Assembly (NCBI GenBank): GCA_020091685.1
Contig: CM034606.1
Span: 22,894,695-22,958,694, forward strand
Length of the DNA: 64,000 nt
Direction: 5' to 3'
Origin: Lutjanus erythropterus
Taxonomy: Eukaryota > Chordata > Actinopteri > Lutjaniformes > Lutjanidae
Shown here: positions 21,957 to 33,973 of the stretch, piece after piece
Layout of the letters: every line of letters begins with the position of its first letter
Position numbering within the stretch: the first letter of the stretch is position 1
Program-made: the position numbers and the translations under genes
Notes under the pieces: generated by a model
What the model was told of the DNA's origin: nothing
Database searches by the model: none
The model's input: only the letters and a program-made list of their open reading frames with translations

Positions 21957-23643
21957 TCTCCAACACAGAACAGACACCATGTGCATGTTTGCTGATGTTC
22001 TGTTGCAGGTGTCATGACTCCTCCCCCCAGATATTTCCCTCACCCTGTATCTTGTGCTTTTATTGGCTTTAGGTTGTTGCTCCTGTCATTGCCCAGATAT
22101 TTAGAATTACCTGCTAGATATGCCTTGGGCATCTGCAACGCTTCAGCACATTTTTCAGATTGCCTCTTTGAAAATACATTCAATACAGAATATGACTTTT
22201 CCCTTGTCACTTCAAACCATGCCCCACTGATTTGCATTACCAGTGATAACGCGCTGAGCTGTGCTGAGTTGGGCCTCAGATGGACCATCTCCAGAGTGGG
22301 TCAAAGCGTGCCCGATCCACCTCCAAGTAGGTTGCGGTGATGTCTCATCCATGGCAGCTAACCCGTGACGACCCTCAGTTATCCCCCTCAAACAAGACTG
22401 AAATAATGTCTGTGCTGCAGGAAAGCAGAGAGAAAGAGGTTTTTAAAAGTCTGTGTTCATCTTGCAGTACTTTTGTAGCTTCTAACTGAATCTCTGTGGT
22501 TCAAAGTTTAGTTTCTCCTCTGCTTTGTTTTTTGTTGTTCATCAAGCAAGCATGCCAAACATTTGCTGCAGCTTATAAAATTTCTGTTTTGATTGTATTT
22601 CATTATCATTGCACCATTTTTTAAAATTATTTTCTGCTAATTTGTGCGTTATAGTTCACATTTATATGATGTTTACACTGAAAAGTTGTCAGCAGTACTA
22701 CTATAATATGGTGATTGATTTTAAGAGTGTCAAAGTCTTCCTCCTCTTCAAATACTTACTCTTACGTTGTCTCTTAATAACACATTGGATGAACTCATTG
22801 GTTATCTACTTTCTCCTCACCTCGCCTGACTTGTTCCCTGCGGCTCTGGCTGTAACTCTGTCTTGGGAGCGGCCGTGTGAAGTCTCTGCAGCCGCTGTAA
22901 CAGCAGTGGGCAGCAGAAAAAGGTTACCTGTCGACTGCAGCTCTTTAATACAGCTTGTCCTCAAGAGTGTGTTTGCCTGTTTGTGTCTGTACTGTAAGTG
23001 CAAGTGTGTGAGAGGAACAGGGCCACTGTGAACTGATGCAGAGAGACGAGGCAAAGTTTTCTCTCTGAAATATTTATCAGCACAGGCCCGGGAACGACAT
23101 CTCCCTAACTTTCACACTCATCCTCTCCCACAAAGGGCAAAGGGGCAATGTAGTGGCTGCATGTGCATTAAATGATGTCCTCTGATCCAGCAACTCTTTG
23201 CACGGTCGTCTTGAAGTTTTTTTTTTTTTTTTTTTTAAATGATTTGTCTTGACAGAGAAAGTGCAAATAAAAGATGCTCAAATGTACAGTGAAAAGAGTG
23301 TATCAGCTCCACTAAAGTTCTCTAGTTTTAACAGCTCTATGGTAATGCGAGCAATGTGCTTCATCTGAAGTAAAAGGTTCTGATTGGTCTGGCTTTGCAT
23401 GAACCTTTTTCTCACGTCTACAGAGTGCCTCCGAAAACTTGAGACAAGGAGTTCCCCTGCAGAGACAATTCACACAGCAGCGCTTATTTTCCTTATAACA
23501 GCTTTTAACATAGCAAACTACACTGTATACACTGCATATATACAGTATACCTTTATACCAAGTATCTGGTTTATGCCCCAATGCAGTTACCTGTGCCAAA
23601 ATACACACATGAATACAGATATATTGATTCAAGTTTTAGATTA
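21957..23643. other. Unique sequence with T-run; no gene supported
   Basis: Open frames of 108 codons (22014-22340) and 140 codons (22609-23031) have no recognised similarity and are in the length range expected by chance. A T-run lies at 23217-23236. Confidence 0.3.
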
Positions 23644-23940
23644 AAGGTTGTAACTAACAATTATTTTAATTATTGATTAATCTGTTAGTTAATTTCTCAA
23701 TTAAATCATTTGGTCTAACAGTAAAGCAGTAAAAAAAAGTTCACTGTTATTTCATCCTACATCCTCTTAAACACAAAAGATTTTTTAATTTACCACAAAG
23801 TAAGATGAGGAAGAGCAGAAAACTCTCACATTTGAAGAGCTGGCACCAGAGAATTTTTTTTAGCATTTTGCTTGAAGAAATTGTTAAAATGATAAATTGA
23901 TCATCAAATTAGTTGCGGATTAATTTCCTGTTAATCAACT
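23644..23940 (+). mobile_element. AGGGCTGCAACT hAT-type miniature element, first of a head-to-tail pair
   Basis: Left part AGGTTGTAACTAACAATTAT, internal TCACATTTGAAGAGCTGGCA and right part ATCAAATTAGTTGCGGATTA are in canonical order. The right terminus abuts the left terminus of the next copy. Confidence 0.75.
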
Positions 23941-24361
23941 AGGGCTACGACTAACTTCTTTTCATTCTCCATTAGTCTGCTGATTATTTGTGGGTAAAGG
24001 CAAATACTAGTCTGTTAAGTTACTCTCACTTTACACTAATTCAGCCTTGAAAGCCTTTAAATTTAATGCGTTTAAAAACGGAAAACACTTGTACCAGATC
24101 ACAGTATGATATATAAAATCTGAGACGATATCTAGTCTCGTGTCACATTATTGATATAATATCAATCTACCGCCTAGACTTACAAGAAACCCTAAAGATA
24201 TTCAGTTCTGCTAAGGCAATGAAAAGCTGCAACTCCTCACATTTGAGAAGCTAGAATCAGGAAATATCTGGCATTCTTGCTTGAAAAGTGACTCAAATAA
24301 TAAATCATTTATCAAAAATATTTGCATATTCATTTGTTTTTTACAATTCATGCTGCAGTCT
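23940..24361 (+). mobile_element. AGGGCTGCAACT element, second copy, with a nested insertion
   Basis: It begins TAGGGCTACGACTAACTTC and ends near TTCATGCTGCAGTCT. The segment at about 24090-24180 (GTATGATATATAAAATCTG, GACGATATCTAGTCTCGTG, ATTGATATAATATCAATCT) does not belong to this family. It resembles the interior of the AGCTGGGCAATAT element at 63328-63677, suggesting one miniature element inside another. Confidence 0.65.
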
Positions 24362-25149
24362 AACACCAACAATGTGAGAAAACCCAAAGGGTGCCGCTCC
24401 ACTTATACATGCATGGAGTGATTCATTAAATTGCCATTTAAAATTGTGCAATTAATAAAAGGGTATAAAATGCTAATTAGATTGTTCAATAATTCATTAA
24501 TTAATTGTCCTCGCCTTAATAAAGAGAGAAATAAAAACAACAGCCAACCAATGAGGCAATTTGAGAAACTTTGTCAAACATCAATCTTAAAACAATTTCT
24601 GTAATAATCCATAACCTTTAATAAAAGATTAAATGTATATATATTAATGAAATGCACACAGACCATAATTGCACTCGTCTACCCAGCTGATATTTTGCTG
24701 TTGACATGATGTTGGCTACATATTAAGGCAATTACCTGCATGCAGAATAGTAAGAAAATATGACAATAATGAGCTGCCAAAGAGATGCAGTACATAAATG
24801 CAATATATACTACAGTTGTAACTCATGTTAACAAATGTGAATGAAATGAAATGATGCAGTTGTGTCATAATAAGATAATAAGTGTGACTCGAACAGAGAG
24901 TGGCAGTTGTAAAGCAGCAGACAAAGTTATGTGAAATGGCAAACGAACTGGGTCGAACGAGATGTGTAGGAAGTTATCTATTAATTAATCAGCAGCATGG
25001 AATCACTAGCTACAATAATTGGAGTAGCTCACTACAACCTGCACACACACACGTGCTCTCAGATGTGGACGTCTCTGGCGTGTATGAGCAGAAGGTCCAG
25101 CCCGACTACCCTCTCGTTGCCTCCTCGGCCTCTGTGTCCGTGCCGTTGC

Positions 25150-25290
25150 TGTTTAATGAAATAGTAAACTTTAAATGACAGCCTCCTGCTTTAATTACCA
25201 CTAGGTGAGAGTCAGCTAATTCTAATTTTTTATGGCTCCTGTCGATAATTTAATGCTCTGCCAGTCAACACTGCTTTCCTTGTGTTTTTC
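25150..25290. promoter_or_regulatory. Candidate conserved non-coding element
   Basis: Unique sequence with clustered homeodomain-type motifs: TTTAATTACCACTAGG, CAGCTAATTCTAATTTTTT and TCGATAATTTAATGCTC. It has no open frame of note and no repeat character. This is inference from motif texture only. Confidence 0.3.
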
Positions 25291-25312
25291 CTTTTGTTGT
25301 AATGAGCGAAGT

Positions 25313-25420
25313 ATGGGCGGGAGGGAAGGCGGCGGTTGGGGCTAGTGCGCCACTCTGGCCCAGCTCAGCCCCATCCAGAGGAGCGTAACCACGGCTGTTG
25401 TTGGCCACCCGAACTTAAGC
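25313..25420. promoter_or_regulatory. GC-rich patch with Sp1-like box
   Basis: GGGCGGGAGGG at 25315-25325 is followed by GGCGGCGGTTGGGG and a CpG-bearing, C-rich stretch, unlike its AT-rich surroundings. It could be a promoter or enhancer patch. No transcript start or linked exon is seen. Confidence 0.25.
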
Positions 25421-26556
25421 AGAGGGACAGATGTGGAGCAGAGCACTAGTGAGCAATAATTCTAACATAATGATCTGTGAAGAGGGGGACGAGAAACAGA
25501 GAGACAATAAGAGATCGAGACAGAGAGGGGTATTGTCTGGGGACGCAGAAAGCAACAGCTTCACACTTCAAAGGGATAATTTGGGAGTCACTGTAACACA
25601 GAACACGGCTCCCTGACAAATTATTGATACCCAGAACAGACAATTTTGCTGCAGACCTTGGAAATGATGTGCTGTTGTTGCAACATTGCTCAACCAAGGG
25701 AGTTTAACTTGGGGCTAAGCATCTAACACTGGCTCAGATAATGTGCCTTGCAACAGCACTGGGTAATTATACCCAAACTATTGCTTTTAAATTACCAGTG
25801 AGGTAATGAGATGGTTGTAGGGAACAGCGCTTCGGCTGTTAGAGTGATTCTCAGAATGCCAAGTGAAGTGCGTGGGACATGCACATTTCTAGCTTCATCA
25901 GCAGAGAGCTTCACACATTGCGATCTTGAAATGGTTGTAAGAGATAACCTAACAAGAGTTAGCTTTTGTGGATTTTAAATCCCAGAACTCATTTATTCTG
26001 AAGTCTGCGAAGAGGAGCAAAAGATCTTTTTCTTTTTGGCAGATTGTTTTCTCCCTGTCGTGTGGAAGATTGTGTTGTATTTTCAGTTATAAATTCCATC
26101 TCCTCCTGTGTGCAGAGAAGATTTGTTTGTTACCCAATGCCAATTTTGGCAAATACAGTTAATACACAGTTTATTTTTTAATTAACTGTTAGCTAAACCC
26201 CTCCCGCTACTTGTGTTTTTCCAATAATAGTTTAGCGACTATCACTATTGGCATAGCAGGCCTATCAAGCTTTGGATTTGTCCATATTAAAGCGGTGAGC
26301 ATAGGAAAGTGGTAAGAACGATTCTCATTGTGTACTAATAGTAATAGCAGTTTTACACATTTAACAATTTTAACAAAAAGAAAATGATTTTATAAATCAC
26401 TCTCTTTAAAGGAGGAAGTTGTTCAAAGACCTGCAGCAGCTTGGAGAAACTGTTTTTATTCTGTGCACTTAACTCAACATAGATTACTGGACTGGCATGG
26501 GTCTGACAAGTACCCACTGGTGTCAACTTGTTTATTTCTCTCCTTTCACCTGTCAG

Positions 26557-26701
26557 TCTGTCAGCAACACCACGCTTGCCCGCAGAAACACACTCAGCCT
26601 CGGCTCCAGGTTATATATTCCCACGGTGGCGGTGCAAGGATGTGCCGGGGCTTCCATCCGAGTGGACAGTGGGGTGAACGGATTCACTGTCAAGCTAACA
26701 G
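26557..26701 (+). other. Exon-like segment, product unknown
   Basis: A pyrimidine-rich tract ending ACCTGTCAG is followed by a 145-bp open segment ending ACAG|GTTAGC, an acceptable donor. Translation gives SVSNTTLARRNTLSLGSRLY, then IPTVAVQGCAGASIRVDSGV and NGFTVKLTG. It is GC- and CpG-richer than its flanks. An alternative acceptor is at 26564, which would change the frame relation. Length and splice sites could arise by chance, and a transposon remnant lies 0.5 kb away, so it may also be transposon-derived. Confidence 0.25.
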
Positions 26702-27199
26702 GTTAGCTGCACTGGCTGGCTAAAACGTGGCAGAAAGTTCACACAGTTGTTTGTGCGGATAACCAAAAATGATCCTTGTCTCTTGGCATAACAGAGTTTT
26801 TCCTGCATGCCTCTATAGCATGTAATGTTGGACACGAAATCAGCAGCGTTAGTAGAGGCTGGTACAAGCGATGGCTCACTGACACTAATATGATTTACTC
26901 CTTTAAGCATCGCCATTTGAGAATAACCAGGCATTTTTCAATACTTGATAGGACTGAAGCAATTTAGTGGCCATATCATGTAAGTATTGAAGTTCGGTAC
27001 CCAGCCGTGCTCCTGACAGTTAAACGCAAGCCACTGGACTGCAATATACCATATTTCAGCTTTAATAAACTCACTTGCAGGCAAGTACAGGTGGTCATGA
27101 ATAACTACTAGCCATAGCATGGTAATTTATGTCACTGTTATTGACATTTAAATGACAGCTACTGTATGCATCTGACTAGTCTAGATTTTCTTGTTCAGC
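26702..27199. other. Sequence between exon-like segment and hAT remnant
   Basis: No distinct feature. It may partly be the 3' flank of the decayed hAT element on the minus strand. Confidence 0.3.
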
Positions 27200-27760
27200 T
27201 GTTGAGGTATTTAGGATGAGATACTCTTAAGAATTATGCAGTGGTTCCTTGAACTGAGTGTTTTCAGTGCCACTGCAGGATCAAAGAAACACGCTGCTGG
27301 TGCAAATGGGCAGAAACTGGCAGCGTCTCTGACACAGAGCCCTTTTCATGTCCAATAATGCAGCCAAGTCTTTGTTACTTGTGTTCCTACAGAAATCTGA
27401 CAGGTGGCCGGTGAGGTGAAACAAAGCAGGACCTGAGGTAGACACGGACATACTGTGTCTCTGTTGCATTTTGTATATTCTGTGAAAGGCTTTGAGAGCT
27501 TCTAGTTTCATGCCAATCGGTGGCAAGAAGACAGCGTCAGTCCTCTTGGTTAGCCAACTCACAGAGTGTTTCTTTGACCTGATGGAAGCGGGTATCCATG
27601 TTGACAGTGTTAGACCATCTGGTTGGGCAGTCGCTGAGGAAAAACCACATACTTCCTGCAGCTTCTCTGTAAATTTGGAGGCGTTTCCAAACATCCTTAC
27701 AATAGCTCTTGCTTTGTCCAGCAGTCTTTTTATATTGGCCTCCTTCTAAGCGAGGCTTGC
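27200..27760 (-). pseudogene. hAT-superfamily transposase remnant
   Basis: On the minus strand an open frame of 137 codons (27694 to 27281) extends upstream in frame to about 27740. It reads NIKRLLDKARAIVRMFGNAS, KFTEKLQEVC, then LTLSTWIPASIRSKK and MKLEALKAFHRIYKM. This follows the order of the hAT catalytic region in ZBED-like transposases: an ARAIV..F..S..ATEKL helix, a degraded D.xTRWNST strand (here STWIPAS), and a later FLDP motif. The FLDP equivalent (FFDPAVALKTL) appears after a one-base frameshift near 27250. The N-terminal BED finger and the C-terminal dimerisation domain were not found. Family role: nuclear cut-and-paste transposase making 8-bp target duplications. This copy is clearly inactive. 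The assignment is by motif order only. Confidence 0.55.
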
Positions 27761-29439
27761 AGCAGACTTTGGCTCAAGTTCACCTTATAGCGTATTTGTT
27801 TCTTTAATGTTTGTGAAATTAAAATCAAATGTGAGACGGCTTTCAGCCATGGAGCCTGGCGTTGTTTCACTACAACACGGAGGATTCATTATATGCACTG
27901 ACTGAGTTGCTGGTGCCACTGAATTTCACATGATGATACAGTTAATCCATCATAATGTGCAAATATCTGTCAATCACTGGGTGAGGAAAATTTGGCCAAT
28001 GGAATTTGGCAAATTCAGTTACTGGAACTGCTAGTGCGTAAATGTGATTGGATTGTGGTAATATTTGGAAAACATAATTTAGTCACTGTGACATTTTGTC
28101 ACATTGTCATCAGAAATTACTGAGAAGGAATTTAGTTTCAGTTATTGTGAAATCCATTTTCATTGTTGTTTGCTTGAAAAGGGGGGTTTTATGAGTGTTT
28201 TTTCCATTTCTACTAGTCAAGTGAATTTTATTAATGTATCACAACCAACAAAATGCCTTAAAATCTGTATAACATATGAGATGCGGTGACTTAGACCCTC
28301 AATTCTGAAGAGTGTAAAAAATAATTCTTGTTATTACAGACTTATTTTGGTCTAGTCCATTTGCACAGCCTGTGTTTTGTCTGCTGTGGTATGTTTTATT
28401 GGTGGTAGTGTTTGCAGTAGTGGAAAGGTTTATGGTATGATGTGTCATACTGTTGTAGAGAGGCAGTTCTGTTATTTGAAAGATGCAATGAAGTATAAAT
28501 GAAGTGCATTCTTGTACAGTATGTTTGTTGTGGTGAGGCTTGACTTAGCACTATCACCATGTGCAGAGGTAAATCGGTTTGTTGTGGTAGTGGATATGTG
28601 ATTGCAGGGAGCAAAAGGGCAAACGGGCTTAGCCAAGCCCAGTGGCCTATGACAGGATTAAATCACCCCTGCTGCCAGCACTGTTAGGACCTGGACCACA
28701 AATCCATAAATGTAGCACACAGACCTAGAAAGAGCACAGACCGCACATGCACACCGGAGGCAAAAATCAAAGATACAGTTCTCACAGAGGGAGAAAGAGA
28801 CAAGAGATGCTAAGAGAGGATGACTATTGCAAGTCGCCACGAGGTGAGAACAGGGGTGACTATTGGCCAATTCTCCAAGAGGAAGATGAGTAAATGAATA
28901 CTGTTGTGTGTACAGGCCAGAGCAAAGTACTGGTGAGGTTTCAACAAAAGGTTAGGTCAGTTGAACTGGAAAGAATCAGTCAGAGGAAAACAGGAAAACT
29001 GACCACCGACCTCAAGTGAACCAACTTGAGTTTTTTGCATTGGATGATGCTTTAAGGACATTTTAGGACATTTTTGAAAACACCTTGACTTACGGTGAAA
29101 GAATTGGATGCTTGAAAGCAATTTCAAGTTCAAAGATCTCAGTTGCCATTGTGCCAAAAGCAACAAATTCATCTGCCCAGACGTCAACCTCCTCTTAACA
29201 ACAGCTGCTCATTCAGTGTTTAAGGAATCACACTAATAGACAGAAGGTTGTGTGGTTTTCAGGTTGTTCAGGCTGTTGAAACATATTATTCTAGCCTTCA
29301 TTTCCACTGTGCTTTATCTTCGACAGAGGTACACTTTTTACACTTTTTTCCCCTGTAAAACAGAAATTGTTAATTTTCTTTGAGTCCAGATTAGATTACA
29401 CCGACATCTTAACCATCAGAAGTGGGATCACAGGGCAGT
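27761..29439. other. Unique or highly decayed sequence
   Basis: No exon is recognised. The part next to 27760 may be older hAT sequence. Confidence 0.25.
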
Positions 29440-29570
29440 TATGATTTTGGGAAATATTTGCATTCTTGCTGAGAGTCTGGGAAGATTGATACCACTTGCA
29501 CATCTGAATGCTAAGTATGTAACTGGAGCCAACAGCCAGCTAGCTTAGGGTAGCATGAAGGATGGCATTT
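29440..29570 (+). repeat. Teleost 'GCCAGCTAGCTTAG' repeat fragment
   Basis: TTTTGGGAAATATTTGCATTC, GAGAGTCTGGGAAGATTGAT, ACCACTTGCACATCTGAATG and CAGCCAGCTAGCTTAGG occur in the order of a widespread dispersed fish repeat whose units end in GTTAGCTTAGCTTAGCA. A short relative lies near 57283-57302. Confidence 0.6.
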
Positions 29571-29619
29571 TAAAATGTTAGTTGGGATTCACCAAAATCA
29601 CACAGTAACACAGGCAGAC

Positions 29620-29835
29620 TACCAGCAATTCCCATGTTCTGCAAAGTAAAATCACAGTTTTTGCAAAAGGAGAGTGATATTTGGCTTATATAACTGTTTC
29701 CTGTTGGAAGAGGTTATTCTTTTGTAAGTGGCTAAAATACCTTTTGTTGCTAATCCTGTCCAGAGCAGTTCAAGAATTTGTTCCTGTGCTGGTTCTCCTC
29801 TCTGCTTCTCCAAAATAGGGGCATCTCGACCAGCA
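29620..29835 (+). repeat. Unnamed high-copy teleost repeat, copy 2
   Basis: It matches the block order at 4985-5245: GAGAGTGATATTTGGCT, TTTCCTGTTGGAAGAGG, AAGTGGCTAAAATACCTTTTG, CTGTCCAGAGCAGTTCAAG and CTCCAAAATAGGGG. Confidence 0.55.
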
Positions 29836-32469
29836 TCTAGGTAATGCAGCACAATGACTATTTACTCATACAACTGCATTTCAAATAATATTAACTATAT
29901 ATTTAATATGTTTCTCCCATCCAAAATGAGAGCAAATCTAATCCCAAACTGTTACTGGCTATAGTTGAATGTATATTATGTTATAATGTATAGAATAATG
30001 CAGTTGAATGACATCTCTTCTGACATACTGAACCCTGCTGTTCCTTAAATACCAGTCAGATTCTGAATAAAACTTTGATCTGAACAACATGTTACTGGCA
30101 AAGATAACCATGTTTATAAGACTGTAGTGCGCATGGAATAATGTAATTATACACAACTTGTCTTTGAATTGATATTGGTGTTATTTACCAGCGATTGGTC
30201 GCCCTGCTCTCCAGATATTGGCAACGGCAGTTGGAAAAGCCCATATTGGTCTTGTTTGTTTTAATCTGTACCATTTGACAAGCAGTTACCTACCTGAGTG
30301 TTTCTTGTAACCATTTCTTTAATCGATTTAGGCATCACAATTTTGTTATGAGAGGAGCTCAATAAAGATACAAAAGAGTGGTTTGTATGTAGAAAAAAAA
30401 GTACTTGAAGGACATCTGCAGTGACCTCTACTGTATCTACTTTATTCTGCCCATGTTTACAGTTTTTCTGTATTTGTCTTGAAGAGTGACAGGGTATTTT
30501 GTTGTCGCCGTGTCCCATGGGCCGCTTGTTTCATATTCAAAAGTGCATGAAGGGAAAGAAGAGTTATATTAATGGTGATGGATGGTTTTTCCCCTGTGGC
30601 TGAGACAAAGTGCTTTAGATGTATGTTTGTCTATTTTGTATTTTCATCGGACTATTCTCACTGAACTGCAGAAAAATAAACTGTCCAGTCCAAGTCATAC
30701 ATTGACTGTAAACAACAACTATTCTTTCATTGAAATACATCTAGTTGGTGGCTTAAAATGATATTATGTGGTAGAAAATGTATTGTAAGAATATATAATC
30801 CTTGTAGTAAGCTATAAATACATCACAAGCCTTAAATGGTAGTAATTGTGCCATTTAAATTGTAATATTGTGGCCTCTTTACTTAAGGCTTAATTTGAAG
30901 CAAAAAAACAAGAAACAAAACATTTTTTCGAGTTTTGACATGCAGAGAATTTTTTTCATTTTTAATGAACTAATGCAGACTGCTCTCACAACACCATACC
31001 ATTAGTAAATAACACACTACATTGCAGAGGTAAAAGCATTGCAAATGAGAAATGTGAATTAGAAACTCAAAACTTGTTATTAGTGTTGTGACTGCTTCCT
31101 TTTTACACCTTGTCACTTCTTTTCTGTCATTTCTCCAAAGAGCCCTTTAAAGAATTTTGTTTGGGGTTTATTCTGTAGCTAATGAAACACTTTTCAAGAT
31201 ATGAATAGAGGCAGATGTTCACAGACAAGGTCATGTTCCATCCCTGGACATTTTTTTCTTTGCGAGTAAATTCACGTATTTGCCACAACATCAGCACAGA
31301 TGACAGGTTTTCATTTTTATGCAGTTAAAGGCCCTGAAAATGTATTTTCTAAGTTTACTTCTTACTATACTTTTTGTCAAAGTTAGAGGTGTTTTGGATA
31401 AAATTTTGGGTTTTTAAGAGGGCAACATTTGGTTGGAAGGAATTGGTATCACATATTTCTGTGTATAAATCAGGACTGGAATCAGAGTCTCAAATTAACT
31501 GAGTTTGTAAATATTAGACTTTAAATAAATAATACCTAAGCATGTACTTTAACTTTGTAATTTATTCCTTACTATTCTATGTTATAGAGAAATGTCTATT
31601 CATTGGGCCAAGTTTTCAGGGGTAATAATAGAGTTTTATTATGTTTGGGACCTCTGGTTGGCTCCACAATAATTGAAAGCACTCAAGAAATGTACATTTC
31701 ACAAATGTACATTTCACAAATGTAGAAGTCAGTAAAGTTTGCTCTTTGTGGGCTGAACAAAAATTATGTGCAGCAGGAGTGAACACCATCAGAATTTAAA
31801 TTGATAGTCAATTAACTCAGGCACTTTGACGAGACAATGAGATCCTGTATTCTTTCTGCAGAAATAAATACCCCTATAGCATCAGTTACTGCGTCAGTTT
31901 GAATCTGCCTGAACGCTGTGGGGAGAAAGACTCGTCTTCCACGTTTTTGTTGCACTCTGCTAACTGACACATTTGGTTGATGCAGTTGTAAATTACATGA
32001 CTGAAGAGTTTCCACAGACACCCAATTTCACTTGAACAATGACGGCACAAAGCTTTGTCCATCGTCACTGTAACTAACTGGGAGCAGTGACACTACATAA
32101 GCTTGAATAACCAGGCTATTGGGCTAAACTGACTAGCATGCTACAGCTGATGCACAACAAGGGGTGCACTGCCAAAATGTTCCAGGTAAAACTTGTGCTT
32201 AAGAATTTTTGTTCCATGTGTGCAAGTAGTAAAGAGAAGCAGAATATTTTGACAATTTGGAAGTTTGGATCACAGAGCGCACCAACTGAGAAAGTCATGT
32301 GCTGATTGAAACATCCTGTGTTGAATGGTATGAGATGAGTACATGTACTGTTCCAACCCTAGTTACCTCATCCATGAACATGATTTTTGCCGGACATGCT
32401 CAAGATAGATTTTCATAGGCAATGTCAATCTGTGTTAGAAAACACCAATTCACATTTCCCCCCATTTTC
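29836..32469. other. Unique AT-rich sequence with one short tandem array
   Basis: No gene is supported. A 15-bp tandem repeat at 31688-31724 is listed separately. Confidence 0.3.
31688..31724. repeat. 15-bp tandem repeat (2.5 units) with palindromic core
   Basis: AAATGTACATTTCAC occurs twice in perfect tandem, followed by AAATGTA. Each unit contains the 12-bp palindrome AAATGTACATTT. Confidence 0.9.
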
Positions 32470-32550
32470 TGACATTTTAAAGCAAACAATTATTACTCGA
32501 TTAATCAAGAAAATAATTAACTATGAAAATAATCATTAGTTGCCACCCTA
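32470..32550 (-). mobile_element. End fragment of the AGGGCTGCAACT hAT-type family
   Basis: ACTCGATTAATCAAGAAAAT and AATCATTAGTTGCCACCCTA at the right edge are the reverse complement of the family's left end. Confidence 0.55.
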
Positions 32551-32702
32551 ATATCCATACTGATATGATACCACAGCAAAAACCTCAAACACCAGGAAAA
32601 ATAATGGAATAATATATAAGATGACAGTGATGATATTATGGAAAAAATGGCTTTAAAATTGGACAACAGATGATAATAAGTGTGAGCTGTTTTATTGTCA
32701 GT

Positions 32703-32725
32703 TTATTATTATTATTATTATTATT
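32703..32725. repeat. (ATT)n microsatellite
   Basis: About eight uninterrupted ATT/TTA units. Confidence 0.9.
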
Positions 32726-33973
32726 GTTGTAGGAATTAACTTGAACAGGAATCTGGGATTTAGCCATCAGTTTTGTCTTGCCTTGAATATGAACCTTAAT
32801 ATTTCAGTTTGATGACCTATAAAAACAACAAACATAAATGATAGTAACTGTAAGTCTGGCACCTCATGATGATAAAAGCTCAAACCCAGGATTATAAGTC
32901 CGCACACCACAGCAGTGCACTAAAGTAGACTGAACACAAATCACAAAATACACCTCCTTACTAATGGAGGTCTCTGTATGTGCAAAAATATGTGCTACAT
33001 TCCACGATTGCCATTGTCACTACTTATCACTACTGATTTTGTATAAACTGATCATTTATTGGTGTTGATCTGCATAGTTGTCTGACTTTAGCAGCTTGCA
33101 AGTTATGGTAAAGTTAACATTACTAATGTGAATGTTAAGTTAACCTTAGGCGCGTATGCCACATGGCTAAACTAGTTAAAAAGCTAAAGCCAAACCCTGT
33201 GGCAATGTATTGTTTTTAACAGCTGGGCGCTGCAATACCTTTCTCTTATCGGTACACCATGCAACACTACTTCAGGCTTCATGGCCAACATTGGTTCTCC
33301 TGCACGCCTGGAAGGGGAGAATGAAACGAAGTATTTGCAATCCGCATTCTACACACAATCTGAGAGAGACCCCTAGCCAACAGGTTAATCCAGCGGCTCA
33401 GGCACACAAGAGTTTATGTAATCAATAAGTCATCAGATGACCTTTAATGATTTCTGGCTCAGTCAATATGCAGATATTTATCTCACCCAAAATCGGTACA
33501 CAGTTTCCAGCATTTCTGCAAAGCATTAACGGACAGTAACAAATTTCAGTGATCTGACTGACGTTATCTTCACAGAATGTAGTTTCTTATGCATTCCTGC
33601 TCTGGGGATAGCTTTTGCTTTGTGTGTGCGCCAACATTTCTGCTGTTTTTTTGTCAGCTGACCTCTAAATTGTACAACAAGGCATCAGTCCAGCACCTGA
33701 TTAAAGTAACATTAATCAGTTTCACACTTGGTTATTCACATGCCAACTCTTTGGATAAAACATATTGAGAGCGGGAATGCAAATACTGTGTGAAATGATC
33801 ATGACCTTTATTTGAATACTTTCTAACTCTTTAGCTGAAATCATTTCCACTCACAGTTTAGTGTTTGATTGATTTAGCTGTCACCATTGATGATAAAGCA
33901 AATCTTAAAGCATTCTGGCAAAATGTTTTGTGGTACATGATTCTGAATCTTATTTCAAAATGTCAGACAAGGT
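32726..33973. other. Unique sequence, nothing recognised
   Basis: No exon or defined repeat. Confidence 0.3.

Larger units (their letters stand above)
24362..26556. other. Mostly unique sequence with regulatory-looking blocks
   Basis: AT-rich motif clusters at 24440-24620 (ATGCTAATTAGATTG, CATTAATTAATTGTCC) and 25150-25290 are possible conserved non-coding elements. A GC-rich patch at 25313-25420 contains GGGCGGGAGGG. Purine-rich sequence spans 25480-25530. No exon is firmly supported. Confidence 0.3.

Noticed and set aside
22609..23031. 140-codon plus-strand open frame
   Set aside because: Composition changes abruptly along it, no domain is seen and the end is Cys-rich from a GTGT-rich stretch. 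Length is within chance.
26463..26723. 86-codon frame overlapping the exon-like island
   Set aside because: It crosses the pyrimidine tract and both splice-like sites. The alternative frame fits the exon model better.
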